Assembly (NCBI GenBank): GCA_934591745.1
Contig: CAKTPQ010000003.1
Coordinates: 1-64,000, forward strand
Direction: 5' to 3'
Length of the DNA stretch: 64,000 nt
Source of the DNA: an uncultured Oscillospiraceae bacterium
GTDB lineage: Bacteria > Bacillota > Clostridia > Oscillospirales > Oscillospiraceae
Shown here: positions 34,070 through 43,700 of the stretch, one piece after another
Numbering within the stretch: position 1 is the first letter of the stretch
How the letters are laid out: each line of letters begins with the position of its first letter
Made by a program: the position numbers and the translations under genes
Notes under the pieces: model-generated
The model's database searches: none
What the model was told of the DNA's origin: nothing
What the model saw: the letters and a program-made list of their open reading frames with translations, nothing else

Positions 34070-36238
34070 ATGAAGAAGATCGTATCTTTCCTGCTGGCGC
34101 TGGTGCTGACGCTGAGTCTCACCACCAATGCGCTGGCCGCCGTTGTCAGTCCCAAAACGGACGTGACCGAGGCCGCGGTGGGACAGACCGTCAAGCTGAC
34201 GGTCACCGCCTCCGGCCAGGAGCCGCTGACCGGCGTCGTATGCCTGAATTACCGGGTATACTTTGACCCCGCAGTTTTTGAATTGGATGCCGCCGCCTCC
34301 GCGGCGAACACCAAGGGCGCCCGGCTGACGGCCCTCAAGACCGATGAGGTCGGCAGCTACTACGCCGTATCCCTGCTGGATCCCACCAGCGAGGGCCTCG
34401 ATGTCAGCGGCGACCTGTACACGCTGGTCTTTAAGGTCAGGGACAGCGCGGCAGTGAACACCGAGTCCGTGCTCACCATCGCAAAAGCCCACATCTACAC
34501 CATTGCCGATGGTGCCATGCAGCCCGTGGACAACGGCGCTGTGGAGAACAGCACTGTCACCGTGAAGATCATCAGCTCCGCTCCTGCCACAGTGACGCTG
34601 GGGACGGCGAAAGCCGGAGCCAACGGCATCAAGGTGACCTGGACGCAGACAGAGGGTGCGGTGAAGTACAACGTCTACCGGAGGACGGCGGATACGAAGT
34701 GGACGTCGGCGCCGCTGGCCACGGTGAGCGGCACCAGCTTTACGGATAAGACGGTGAAGGCCGGTGAGACATACATCTACACGGTGCGGGGCATCGCATC
34801 GGACGGCAAGAGCCTCAGCACCGGCTACGACAAGAATGGCGTGACCGCCACGGCGCTGCCGGCCACGGTGAAGCTGACGGGGGCAAAGGCCAGCGGCAGC
34901 AGCATCGTGGTGACGTGGAAACAGGCGGAAGGCGCGGTAAAATACCGGGTATACCGCCAGGCCACCGGAGAAAGCAGCTGGACGACGCTGACCTCGTCGG
35001 CCACGGGCACCAGCTATACGGACAAGAAGGCGAAGGCCGGTGTGACATACACGTACACGGTGCGCGCTCTGAACGCCGCCAACAGGCTGAGCGCCGGCTA
35101 TGATAAGAACGGCGTCAAGGCTATCATTGCCCCGGCCACGGTGACGCTGGGTACGGCGAAGGCCGGAGCCAACGGCATCACGGTGACGTGGAAACAGGCG
35201 GAAGGCGCGGTAAAATACCGGGTATATCGTCAGGCCGCCGGAGAAAGCAGCTGGACGACGCTGACCTCGTCGGCCACGGGCACCAGCTATACGGACAAGA
35301 AGGCGAAGGCCGGCGTGAAGTATATCTACACGGTGCGAGGCGTGGCGTCGGACGGCAAGACGCTGAGCGCCGGCTACGATAAGACGGGCGTGAGCGCCAC
35401 GGCACTGCCGGCCACGGTGAAGCTGACGGGGGCAAAGGTCAGCGGCAGCAGCATCGTGGTGACATGGTCCAAGGCGGAGGGTGCGGTGAAATACCGTGTC
35501 TACCGCAAGAGCGCCGGCACCGACTGGACGACGCTGACCTCGTCGGCTACGGGCACCAGCTACACGGACAAGAAGGCGAAGGCGGGTGTGAAGTACACGT
35601 ATACGGTGCGTGCGCTGAACTCGGTCAATGGGCTGAGCGGCGGCTATGATAAGAACGGCGTCAGCGCCGTCATCGCGCCGGCGAAGGTGGTACTGGTCAG
35701 TGCGAGAGCGGATTCCGCCGGCATCCTGGTGACATGGAAGGCCGCCAGCGGCGCCCACACGTACCAGGTGTACCGCAAGACGGCGAGCGACGGCTGGAAG
35801 CTGGTGGCGAAGAACATCAGCGACACGGAGTGGAAGGACACCAGCGCGGTGAAGGGGACCACGTATACGTACACGGTGCGTGCGGTGGCGGATGACGGCA
35901 CCACCAGAGGCGCCTGCGACACCAGGGGCAAGAGCGCTGCGGTGACGAAGGCATCGACCACGCCGGCCAACGTGACGATGGGGAAGGCCACCGCCGGGAA
36001 GAAGGGCATCACGGTGACGTGGAGCTACGCGGCGGACGCCCGGACGTACCGGGTGTACCGGAAGGCGGCGGGCGAGACCAAGTGGACGATCGTGGCCAAG
36101 AATGCCGAAGGCAAGAACTGGACGGATAAGAACGTGACCAAGGGCGTGAAGTACACCTACACGGTGCGCGGCGTCTCCGCCAACGGCAAAGCCCTCAGCA
36201 GGAGCTATACCGCCACCGTCTCCGCTACCGCTAAGTAA
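34070..36238 (+). CDS. cohesin scaffold protein with six Fn3 repeats
   Basis: A 722-aa secreted protein. ATG 34070 is preceded by AGGAGGGG and starts a signal peptide (to about residue 23). Residues about 24-165 form a cohesin domain (VGQTVKLTVTASGQEPLTGV, LNYRVYFDPAVFEL, SGDLYTLVFKV). Six fibronectin type III repeats follow, each starting PATV or similar and containing VTW, YRVYR and YTYTVR. There is no sorting motif, S-layer domain or C-terminal membrane segment, so anchoring must come from elsewhere, perhaps through the Fn3 repeats. Cohesins bind dockerins, and the genes on both sides encode dockerin proteins, so this is the likely scaffold of the system. It lies 15 bp after the first gene. 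Confidence 0.88.
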   Translation: MKKIVSFLLALVLTLSLTTNALAAVVSPKTDVTEAAVGQTVKLTVTASGQEPLTGVVCLNYRVYFDPAVFELDAAASAANTKGARLTALKTDEVGSYYAVSLLDPTSEGLDVSGDLYTLVFKVRDSAAVNTESVLTIAKAHIYTIADGAMQPVDNGAVENSTVTVKIISSAPATVTLGTAKAGANGIKVTWTQTEGAVKYNVYRRTADTKWTSAPLATVSGTSFTDKTVKAGETYIYTVRGIASDGKSLSTGYDKNGVTATALPATVKLTGAKASGSSIVVTWKQAEGAVKYRVYRQATGESSWTTLTSSATGTSYTDKKAKAGVTYTYTVRALNAANRLSAGYDKNGVKAIIAPATVTLGTAKAGANGITVTWKQAEGAVKYRVYRQAAGESSWTTLTSSATGTSYTDKKAKAGVKYIYTVRGVASDGKTLSAGYDKTGVSATALPATVKLTGAKVSGSSIVVTWSKAEGAVKYRVYRKSAGTDWTTLTSSATGTSYTDKKAKAGVKYTYTVRALNSVNGLSGGYDKNGVSAVIAPAKVVLVSARADSAGILVTWKAASGAHTYQVYRKTASDGWKLVAKNISDTEWKDTSAVKGTTYTYTVRAVADDGTTRGACDTRGKSAAVTKASTTPANVTMGKATAGKKGITVTWSYAADARTYRVYRKAAGETKWTIVAKNAEGKNWTDKNVTKGVKYTYTVRGVSANGKALSRSYTATVSATAK
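34911..35313 (+). repeat. near-identical DNA repeats inside the Fn3 region
   Basis: About 130 bp at 34911-35040 recur at 35184-35313, offset 273 bp, with only a few mismatches. A less similar third copy starts near 35457. The spacing equals one Fn3 repeat, so unequal recombination could change the scaffold length in frame. Confidence 0.75.
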
Positions 36239-36254
36239 GACCCCGCACATATTC

Positions 36255-36292
36255 CCTCTGCCGCCCCTGGCAGACGCCAGGGGCGGCAGAGG
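36255..36292 (+). other. strong intra-operon hairpin
   Basis: CCTCTGCCGCCCCTGGC (36255-36271) pairs exactly with GCCAGGGGCGGCAGAGG (36276-36292). The next bases are ACCCTATTTT, so termination would be partial at best. It lies in the only gap over 100 bp within the operon, between the scaffold and the propeller gene. Confidence 0.7.
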
Positions 36293-36384
36293 ACCCTATT
36301 TTCTGCCGGGCGCCGTTCTGTGCGCTTCCCACTGCGAAAGCGCAGAGAACGACTTCCGCCTATCTCATACAGGAGGTATTTTCC

Positions 36385-39300
36385 ATGAAAAAACGTCTCG
36401 TATCCTGGCTGCTGGCGCTGGCGGCGGTACTGACCTGCCTGACGCCGGCCTCCGCCGTGTCGACGGGCGGTACGTTCTACCTTGCCGCCTCCACTGCCGA
36501 CCGGACGCTGATCGAACCGGCGCCCGTGTCCTACACGGCGGGCCAGACCGTGCTGCAGGCGCTGCAAAGCAGCGGCTATGCCTTTGATTTGTCCGGCGGC
36601 TTTGTCAGCGCTGTTTGCGGTCAGAGCGGCAACTATACCGTCTACTATGACGGCGGGGCATATTCCCTGGATGCCCCTGCCTCCAGTGTAAAAACGGCCA
36701 TCGTCTTTTCCGAGTACAGCGGCGCGTATGACGCATCACAGACCCGGCTGGCGGCGCTGATGGGCCGCTATCGGGCCAGAACAGACAATGTGCAGAACTA
36801 CAAGCCTGCGGCTGACGCCTATACCGACGGTCTTGCCGCCCTGCGGGGTGATGGCTGGTCCGCCGCGTACACGGCGCTGGACGCGGCCATCACGGAGTAT
36901 GAGACCATTCGCAGCGGCCCGAAATACACCGTTACCGCCTCCGCGACCCGGAACGGAAAAGCGGTTTCCGGCGCCGTGCTGACCCTGACGGACAGCTGCG
37001 GCAACGTGACGTCCGCCGCAGGTGCCGTGCAGGTGGTGGCCGGCGACTATACCTTTTCCGTTGCCGACGGCAGCGACCGCACGGAGGGTACACTCACCGT
37101 CTCCGGCAGTACCACCCTGCGCGCCGCTTTGCCGGCAGGGGAGTGGTTCGGCGATATCCAGATCCTGTATGGCGGCGCGGCGCTGCCCTGCACCCGGAAT
37201 GCCGCCTCCCGCACACTGACGTGCCAGGTGCCGGATACGGCGGGAGGCTCCGGCCTCGGTCTGAAGGCCTGCACCGGAACGGATACACCGTCCAACGCCC
37301 GGCTGCGCACCATTTATGTGGACACGGCCGGCGTGGACTGCTCCAACACCAGCCGCAGCTGGAACAGCAGCTCCACGGCGCTGGTCCGACTGTTAGATAC
37401 CGGTATGAAGGGACGCACCCTCCCGCTGGAGGCGCAGTACGACGCGGACGGCCATACACAGATCCAGACCTATACGGTCATGCTGGAGCGTACGCCGACC
37501 CTCAGCGGCCTGACTGTCACGGCGGACGGTGTTACCCAGCCGCTGGACTTTGTCCCCGGTACGACGGACTATACGCTGTCCGTTGTTTCCGACGCCGTCA
37601 CGGTGGCCGCACAGCCCTACGGCGCGGACTATACCGTTGCCGGTATCGGCACGGTGCAGCTGACAGCGGCCCGAAAGGACCACACCGTGTCCGTCACCGC
37701 AGGCGGACGCACTACCACCTACACCCTGCATCTGCAGAAGGTCAGCGCCGCGGCGGTCACTGTCACCGCGCCCGCTGCGGGCACGGAGGTGCAGGTGACC
37801 AATGCCGCCGGTGGGGCGATCGCCCCGCAGAACGGTGTGTACCGTCTGGTACCCGGCGCATCCTATACCTGCACCGCTGTGCGCGGCGACTACCGTGCCA
37901 GCCTGCCCTTTACCGCCGCTGACGGCCTGAAGCTGACGGCGCCCGCACCGGAGACGGAGGAGGCTCTGACGGCGCTGGCGCTGTACAACGGCATGTCCGC
38001 CGCCACCCGGCAGTCGTATGAAAGTGCCGAGGGCTTTGCACCTGACCGGCGCACCCTGACCTATACCGTTCCCGACGACCAGCAGAATCTGTACGCGCAG
38101 GCCACTGCTGTCTCCGGCTACACGGTGGAGGCGCGCTATAACCGCCAGACTGCCAGCGAGACAACGGATGGGCAGCCCCATGCCGTTACTGTCAAGTACC
38201 CGGTGAGCAGCACCGGCACAGCGGACAGACTCTATTACTGCGTAGCATCGGGGGACCGCAGCCAGACTGTGACCCTGCGGCTGTACAAAACCGTTTCCGG
38301 CGTCACCTATGAGCAGAGCTATACCCTGCGCGTCCTTCGCCTGACCCGGCTCAGGACACTGTCCCTTTCCGCCGACGGAGAGGAGCTGCGCTTGTACGAC
38401 GCCGCCGGCGCGGCCTGTACCTTCCGCAGCAGCGTGACGGCCTATACTGTCATCGTACCCCGGAACGCCGCATCCCTGACCGTCACGGGTACTTTCGTGA
38501 GGAGCGGCTATACATCGGAGATCAACGGCGTCCGCCATGACGCGCTGACCGGCGCGGAGGCGGCACTGTCTCCCGCAAAGGATGCCGAAACGGTGACGAT
38601 CCGCGTTATCGGCGGCGATAGCGCCGCCGTCCCCGCCGTCTACACCGTTACCGTCCGCAAGCAGGAGCCGGTGAACGTCACGCTGTCTCTGAATCCCGCC
38701 GGTGCCGCGGTGTACCTGACGGACACCCGTACCGGGCGGCGCGTTGCGCCTGTTTCAGGCAGCACCTGGCAGTTGATGCCCGGCGTGACATATCACTATA
38801 CGGCCACGCAGTACGGCTATGTGGGTGTCTCGACGGACTACACCGCTCCGGAGAAGGATGCCGTGGTGCCGGTGACGCTGACGCGTGCCGCCGCCAGTAC
38901 CCGGCGGGAGCTGGACGCCGCATGGCCCGGTTTCCGACTGGATGAGAACAACAACGGCGTGGTGTCCGCGCCTGTGCCCACGGAGGACAGCAAGGCCATG
39001 CTGAGCTGGGCCACCCAACTGGGCGAGGGCTACTCCGCCGATGCCTGCGGCTGCCCCATTCTGGTGGACGGCTGCCTGTATACCTATGCCAAGTCCACGC
39101 TGTATAAGGTGGACGCCGTTTCAGGTGAGATCCTGGCCACCGGTGCCATGGATCACAGCTCCAGCTTTGCCATCAATACCCCCACCTACGCCGAGGGCAT
39201 GATCTTCGTCGGCCTGTCGGACGGTACAGTGCAGGCCTTTGACGCCGTGACCCTCCGTTCTCTGTGGATCTACCGCGACCCGCTGAAGGGCCAGCCCAAT

Positions 39301-40701
39301 TGCCCCATCGTCTACCATGACGGCTATATCTACACCGGCTTCTGGAACGGTGAGGCGCTGGATGCCAACTACGTCTGCCTCAGCGTTACCGATGAGGATC
39401 CCACCAAGACCAACGAGGCCAAGCTGGCCTCCTGGACGTACACCTCCCGGGGCGGCTTCTACTGGGCCGGCGCCTATGTCACTGACAACGCGCTGGTGGT
39501 GCCCACGGATGACGGCGAGAGCGGCTACACCACCGGCTATGCCCGGCTGCTGTCGCTGGACCCCCAAACGGGCTTCCTGCTGGACAGCGTCACCATGCCC
39601 CATCCCGGCGATCTGCGCAGCGCCGTGACGTATGACGGCGGCACCTGCTACTTTACCTCCAAGGGCGGGTATCTCTACGCCGTTGGCCTGCTGTCCGGCG
39701 GTACGTTCCGCGCCGGCAGCCTGCGGGAACTGAAGCTGGAGAACTATGCCAGCGATGCCGCCAACCCCGCCATGAGCACCTCCACCCCCACCGTGTACAA
39801 CGGCCGGGCCTATGTGGGCGTGTCCGGTGTGGGCCAGTTCACGGCCTACTCCGGCCACAACATCACCGTTATCGACCTCTCCGCGTGGCACACCGCCTAT
39901 ACCGTCCGCACTCAGGGCTATCCTCAGACCAGCGCGCTGCTGACCACCGCCTATGAGGAGGAGACAGGGTACGTCTGCGTCTACTTCTTCGATAACTACA
40001 CCCCCGGCAAGCTGCGGATGCTGCGGGACAAGCCCGGCCAGACCGCCCCGGAGATCACCACGGTGGAGACGGTGGTGGCCGGCGGCAAGACCGTCTCCTA
40101 TGACACGGCCCCGGTGTTGTTCACGCCCAGCGGCGCCCAGCAGCAGTACGCCATCTGCAGCCCGATCACCGATGAGAGCGGTGCCATCTACTTCAAGAAC
40201 GACTCCGCCAACCTTATGGCGCTGACCAGCACCGTGACAAAGCTGGAGATCACCGCCGCCCCCACCAGAACCGTTTACCGGCCCGGAGAGAGCTTCGACT
40301 CCGCCGGTATGCAGGTCACGGCCCACTACGCCAACGGCTATACGCGGGACGTGACGAAATATGTCACCTGGAGTACCGCGCCGCTGACGGCGGACGACAC
40401 CCGCTTCCGCATCGAGTTCCCCTATGCCATGTACCAGAACGCCGATGGCAAGACGGGCGTCTCCTGTGTGAAGCCCTCCGCCACGCTGTCTCTGGTCATT
40501 GATGACGCCGTACCCGGTGACGTCAACGGCGACGGTGCGGTGGACGATGCGGACGCCGCCATGATCTACGCCTACGCCAACGGGAAGCTGACCCTCACTG
40601 ACCGGCAGCTGCTGCTGGCGGATGTGGACGGCTCCGGCAAGGTGGATGCGAAGGACGCGGCACAGATCTACAACGCCTATCTGACCGAGTCCAACGGATG
40701 A
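36385..40701 (+). CDS. secreted transcobalamin-like/beta-propeller protein with C-terminal dockerin
   Basis: A 1,438-aa protein. AGGAGGT precedes ATG 36385, and a signal peptide ends near residue 26. Residues about 30-115 have a DUF4430-like pattern (TAGQTVLQALQSSGYAFDL, FVSAVCGQSGNYTVYYDGG). Small beta domains follow, including cadherin-like ones near 370-450 and 640-780. A PQQ-type beta-propeller covers about 870-1,290, with repeated blades such as VDGCLYTYAKSTLYKVDAVSG and AEGMIFVGLSDGTVQAFDAV. An Ig-like domain and a dockerin (about 1,378-1,436) end the protein. The dockerin loops are DVNGDGAVDDADA and DVDGSGKVDAKDA. It should dock on the cohesin scaffold. A propeller is also the fold of Bacteroides BtuG, a known B12 binder, but homology to BtuG is not claimed. 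Confidence 0.82.
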   Translation: MKKRLVSWLLALAAVLTCLTPASAVSTGGTFYLAASTADRTLIEPAPVSYTAGQTVLQALQSSGYAFDLSGGFVSAVCGQSGNYTVYYDGGAYSLDAPASSVKTAIVFSEYSGAYDASQTRLAALMGRYRARTDNVQNYKPAADAYTDGLAALRGDGWSAAYTALDAAITEYETIRSGPKYTVTASATRNGKAVSGAVLTLTDSCGNVTSAAGAVQVVAGDYTFSVADGSDRTEGTLTVSGSTTLRAALPAGEWFGDIQILYGGAALPCTRNAASRTLTCQVPDTAGGSGLGLKACTGTDTPSNARLRTIYVDTAGVDCSNTSRSWNSSSTALVRLLDTGMKGRTLPLEAQYDADGHTQIQTYTVMLERTPTLSGLTVTADGVTQPLDFVPGTTDYTLSVVSDAVTVAAQPYGADYTVAGIGTVQLTAARKDHTVSVTAGGRTTTYTLHLQKVSAAAVTVTAPAAGTEVQVTNAAGGAIAPQNGVYRLVPGASYTCTAVRGDYRASLPFTAADGLKLTAPAPETEEALTALALYNGMSAATRQSYESAEGFAPDRRTLTYTVPDDQQNLYAQATAVSGYTVEARYNRQTASETTDGQPHAVTVKYPVSSTGTADRLYYCVASGDRSQTVTLRLYKTVSGVTYEQSYTLRVLRLTRLRTLSLSADGEELRLYDAAGAACTFRSSVTAYTVIVPRNAASLTVTGTFVRSGYTSEINGVRHDALTGAEAALSPAKDAETVTIRVIGGDSAAVPAVYTVTVRKQEPVNVTLSLNPAGAAVYLTDTRTGRRVAPVSGSTWQLMPGVTYHYTATQYGYVGVSTDYTAPEKDAVVPVTLTRAAASTRRELDAAWPGFRLDENNNGVVSAPVPTEDSKAMLSWATQLGEGYSADACGCPILVDGCLYTYAKSTLYKVDAVSGEILATGAMDHSSSFAINTPTYAEGMIFVGLSDGTVQAFDAVTLRSLWIYRDPLKGQPNCPIVYHDGYIYTGFWNGEALDANYVCLSVTDEDPTKTNEAKLASWTYTSRGGFYWAGAYVTDNALVVPTDDGESGYTTGYARLLSLDPQTGFLLDSVTMPHPGDLRSAVTYDGGTCYFTSKGGYLYAVGLLSGGTFRAGSLRELKLENYASDAANPAMSTSTPTVYNGRAYVGVSGVGQFTAYSGHNITVIDLSAWHTAYTVRTQGYPQTSALLTTAYEEETGYVCVYFFDNYTPGKLRMLRDKPGQTAPEITTVETVVAGGKTVSYDTAPVLFTPSGAQQQYAICSPITDESGAIYFKNDSANLMALTSTVTKLEITAAPTRTVYRPGESFDSAGMQVTAHYANGYTRDVTKYVTWSTAPLTADDTRFRIEFPYAMYQNADGKTGVSCVKPSATLSLVIDDAVPGDVNGDGAVDDADAAMIYAYANGKLTLTDRQLLLADVDGSGKVDAKDAAQIYNAYLTESNG

Positions 40702-40726
40702 CCCCTCAGAAACAGGAGAAAAACGT

Positions 40727-43700
40727 ATGAGAAAGAGGATCACAGCCCTGCTGCTGGCCTGCGCTCTGGCGCTGGGCCTGCTGCCGGTGCCCATACTGGC
40801 CGCCCCCGCCGGGGAGACGGCGTACCCGGTGTCCACGGCGGCGGAATTTGCCGCCATGGACCCCGCCGGATGCTACCGTCTCACGGAGGACGTGACCATC
40901 GCCGCGCCGTTTCCCGCCGTCTTCACCGGCAGCTTTGACGGCGGCGGCCACACCGTCACGCTGGCACTGACGGCGCAGGCGGATACGATGTCGCTGGCCC
41001 TCTTTCCCGAGGTGGACGGCGCGTCCATCGAAGCGCTGACCCTCACCGGCACCGTTTCCGCCGGGGAGGACAGCGGCCTTGCCTACGCCGCCGCACTGGT
41101 TGGGGCCGCCTCCGGCGACACGGTGATCACCGCCTGTAAAACCACGGCGCGGATGGATATCACCGTTCCCGGCGCGTCCGTGGGCGGACTGACCGCCATC
41201 CAGGTGGACGGCGCCCTGACGCTGACGGGCTGCGCCTCCTCCGGCGAGATATCTGCGTCTCAGGCTGTCTTTACCGGCGGCCTTGTGGGCCGTCAGGAGC
41301 CGTACAGCACCCTGACGCTGCAAAACTGCTATCAGGCGGCGGATGTCACCGGCGGCGGGGAGGAGGGCCTCTGTGCCGGCGGTCTTATCGGCTCCGTGGG
41401 CGGCAGCGCCGTACTGCGAAGCTGCTGGAGCGCCGCCTCGCCGGAGGACCATACCCCGTCTCTCACCGCGTGGGGCGCGCAGTACCGGGTGTCTGCCGGC
41501 CTGCCCGGCGCATTGTGCGGCGCGGTGGATGACGGCGCCTCCCTCGCGGGGGAGCACTGCTTCTGCATTGCCGTCCCCGTGGGCGGTGACAGCACCCTCA
41601 CACTTCTGGAGCCCGGCCTGTTCCCGGAGTACGGCTCCCACCGCCGGGGGATCCTGCTGGATTCCCTTAATGCCTCCGGCGATGTGCCGGAGGACTGTGT
41701 GTTTCTGCTGCCTCCGGAAACCGGATGGCCCCTGCTCCGCTGGGAGCAGCCGATGACGGAGGAGGAGCGGCTGGCCGCCGCCCGCCAGACCGCCGCGGCG
41801 GAGGTGGAGGATGCCTTCCGCACCGCTTCTGACCGTGTGCAGACGCTCCTGGCGGAGGTAATGGGCCGCACAGGCCTCTGGTACGAGCTGTACGATGCTG
41901 CCCGGCAGACGGCGGCGGATACTGCCGCCCGGCTGGCGCAGCAGCGTGCCGAAGCGCTGGCGTCGCTGGACGCCGACACCGATATCAATGAAATACAGCG
42001 CCTTGCGGCGGAGAGCCGCACGGCCATGGAACAGACCGCCGCCGGCTTGGAAAACGCCCTCGGCGGCAACGGTGTTTCTGCGGATAAGCGCTGGGATGGC
42101 GTGACGCAGACCCGGCCTGTCGGCAGCGGCACCGCTGCCGACCCATACCGCATCACCTCCGGCACGGAGCTGGCATGGTTCGCCGGCCGCGTCAATGCGG
42201 GCAGCACGGCTCTGTGCGCCCGCGTTACCGAAGCACTGGATCTGGGCGACATGCCCTGGACGCCCATCGGCGTTTCGGACGGTGTGGACACAGATGGCGG
42301 CTACTGCGGCACGTTTGACGGCGGCGGCTTCATCATCCATGGACTGTCCGTCACCGACACCGCAGCCCAGCGCAGCTACACCGGCCTGTTCGGCACCGTG
42401 TCGTCGGGCGGCGTGATCTGCCATGTCCGTCTGGCCGGAAATATCACCTGCGACCAGCCGGACAGCGGCGGCAACCGCGTCCTCAACTGCGCCGCCGGAG
42501 GCATCGCGGGCCGCAGCAGCGGCACGCTCTACCGCTGCGAGACGTCGGTGTATATCACCACCGGCAGCGGAGCCCGTCCCGCCGTCCATGTGGGCGGCAT
42601 CGCGGGCCAGCTCGACGGAAACGCCATCGTGGACGGCTGCACCAGCTTCGGCACCCTCACCGGCGACCTGTCCAATGCCGGCGGCATCGCCGGCACCGTG
42701 CGGCAGAACGCTTTGGTGCGCTACTGCCGCAGTGAGGGCACCGTCACCGGCCTGCGCAGCGTGGGCGGCATTGCCGGGTTCCTCACCGGCGGCGGCCATC
42801 TCCGGGAGTGCGAGAACCGCGCTGCCGTCACCGGCGCCGTCGCCGTGGGCGGCATTGCGGGCCGTCTGGATAAGGACAGCCATTTCTCCAACGAGCTGGA
42901 CGTCACCGTGACCCACACCGTCAATTATGGCGCCGTCAGCGGCAGCAGCGGAAACGCCTGCGGCACTGGCGGCATCGCCGGTTGGATCGGCGCCGTAGAA
43001 AACGGCACCTACACCGGTGCCGCCCACCTCTCCTATGTGTATAACGGCGGCGCCGTCACCGCCGGCGGCAGCACCACGGGCACCGCCTGCGGCGGCCTCG
43101 TCGGCAACTGGAAAACGGGCTGCGTTACCCATGGACAGAACGCTTCCGCCAACGGCCTCTGGGGCGTGGCCGAGACGCTGGGCACCACTGCCGAGGACGT
43201 GGTGCAGGTGTCTGCCCTTTCCCCGGACGTCACGCCGGACGCCAGCCGGTGGGACAAGACTGCCGCTTCCAGGACCCTCCTGGCCCAGCGCATCACCCCC
43301 ACCGACGCCCGCCGCGCCGTTTACGGCGATGCGCAGAGCGCCGTCTATAACGATATCCTGCTGACGTACCTGCGCCGGGTGGAGCTGTCCACCTCCGCCG
43401 CGGAGACGGAAACGCTGCTGGCCGACTGCGGCGCCCAGCTCCAGACGGTGCTCACAGGTGCCGCTGCCGCCGGCGCCCAGCTTCTGGCGGATCTGCGTGC
43501 CTACGCCGCTGCCCGGCTCTATGGCCCAGAGGACGCCGCTGAGATCCAGCGGCTGCTGGAGCAGGCGGCACAGGACGTGGCCGCCGCCGTGACCCTGCGG
43601 GATGTGGCGCTGCTGCGCCAGACCTATCTGGGCACCGACCGGCTGGACGGCCTGCTCCAGCGCGTCCCCACCTATCCCGCCCGCATGCGGCAGGCGCTGT

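Noticed and set aside
34600..36230. CRISPR or tandem-repeat array
   Set aside because: The repeat period is one Fn3 domain (about 270 bp), repeats are coding and in frame, and there are no short repeats with unique spacers.
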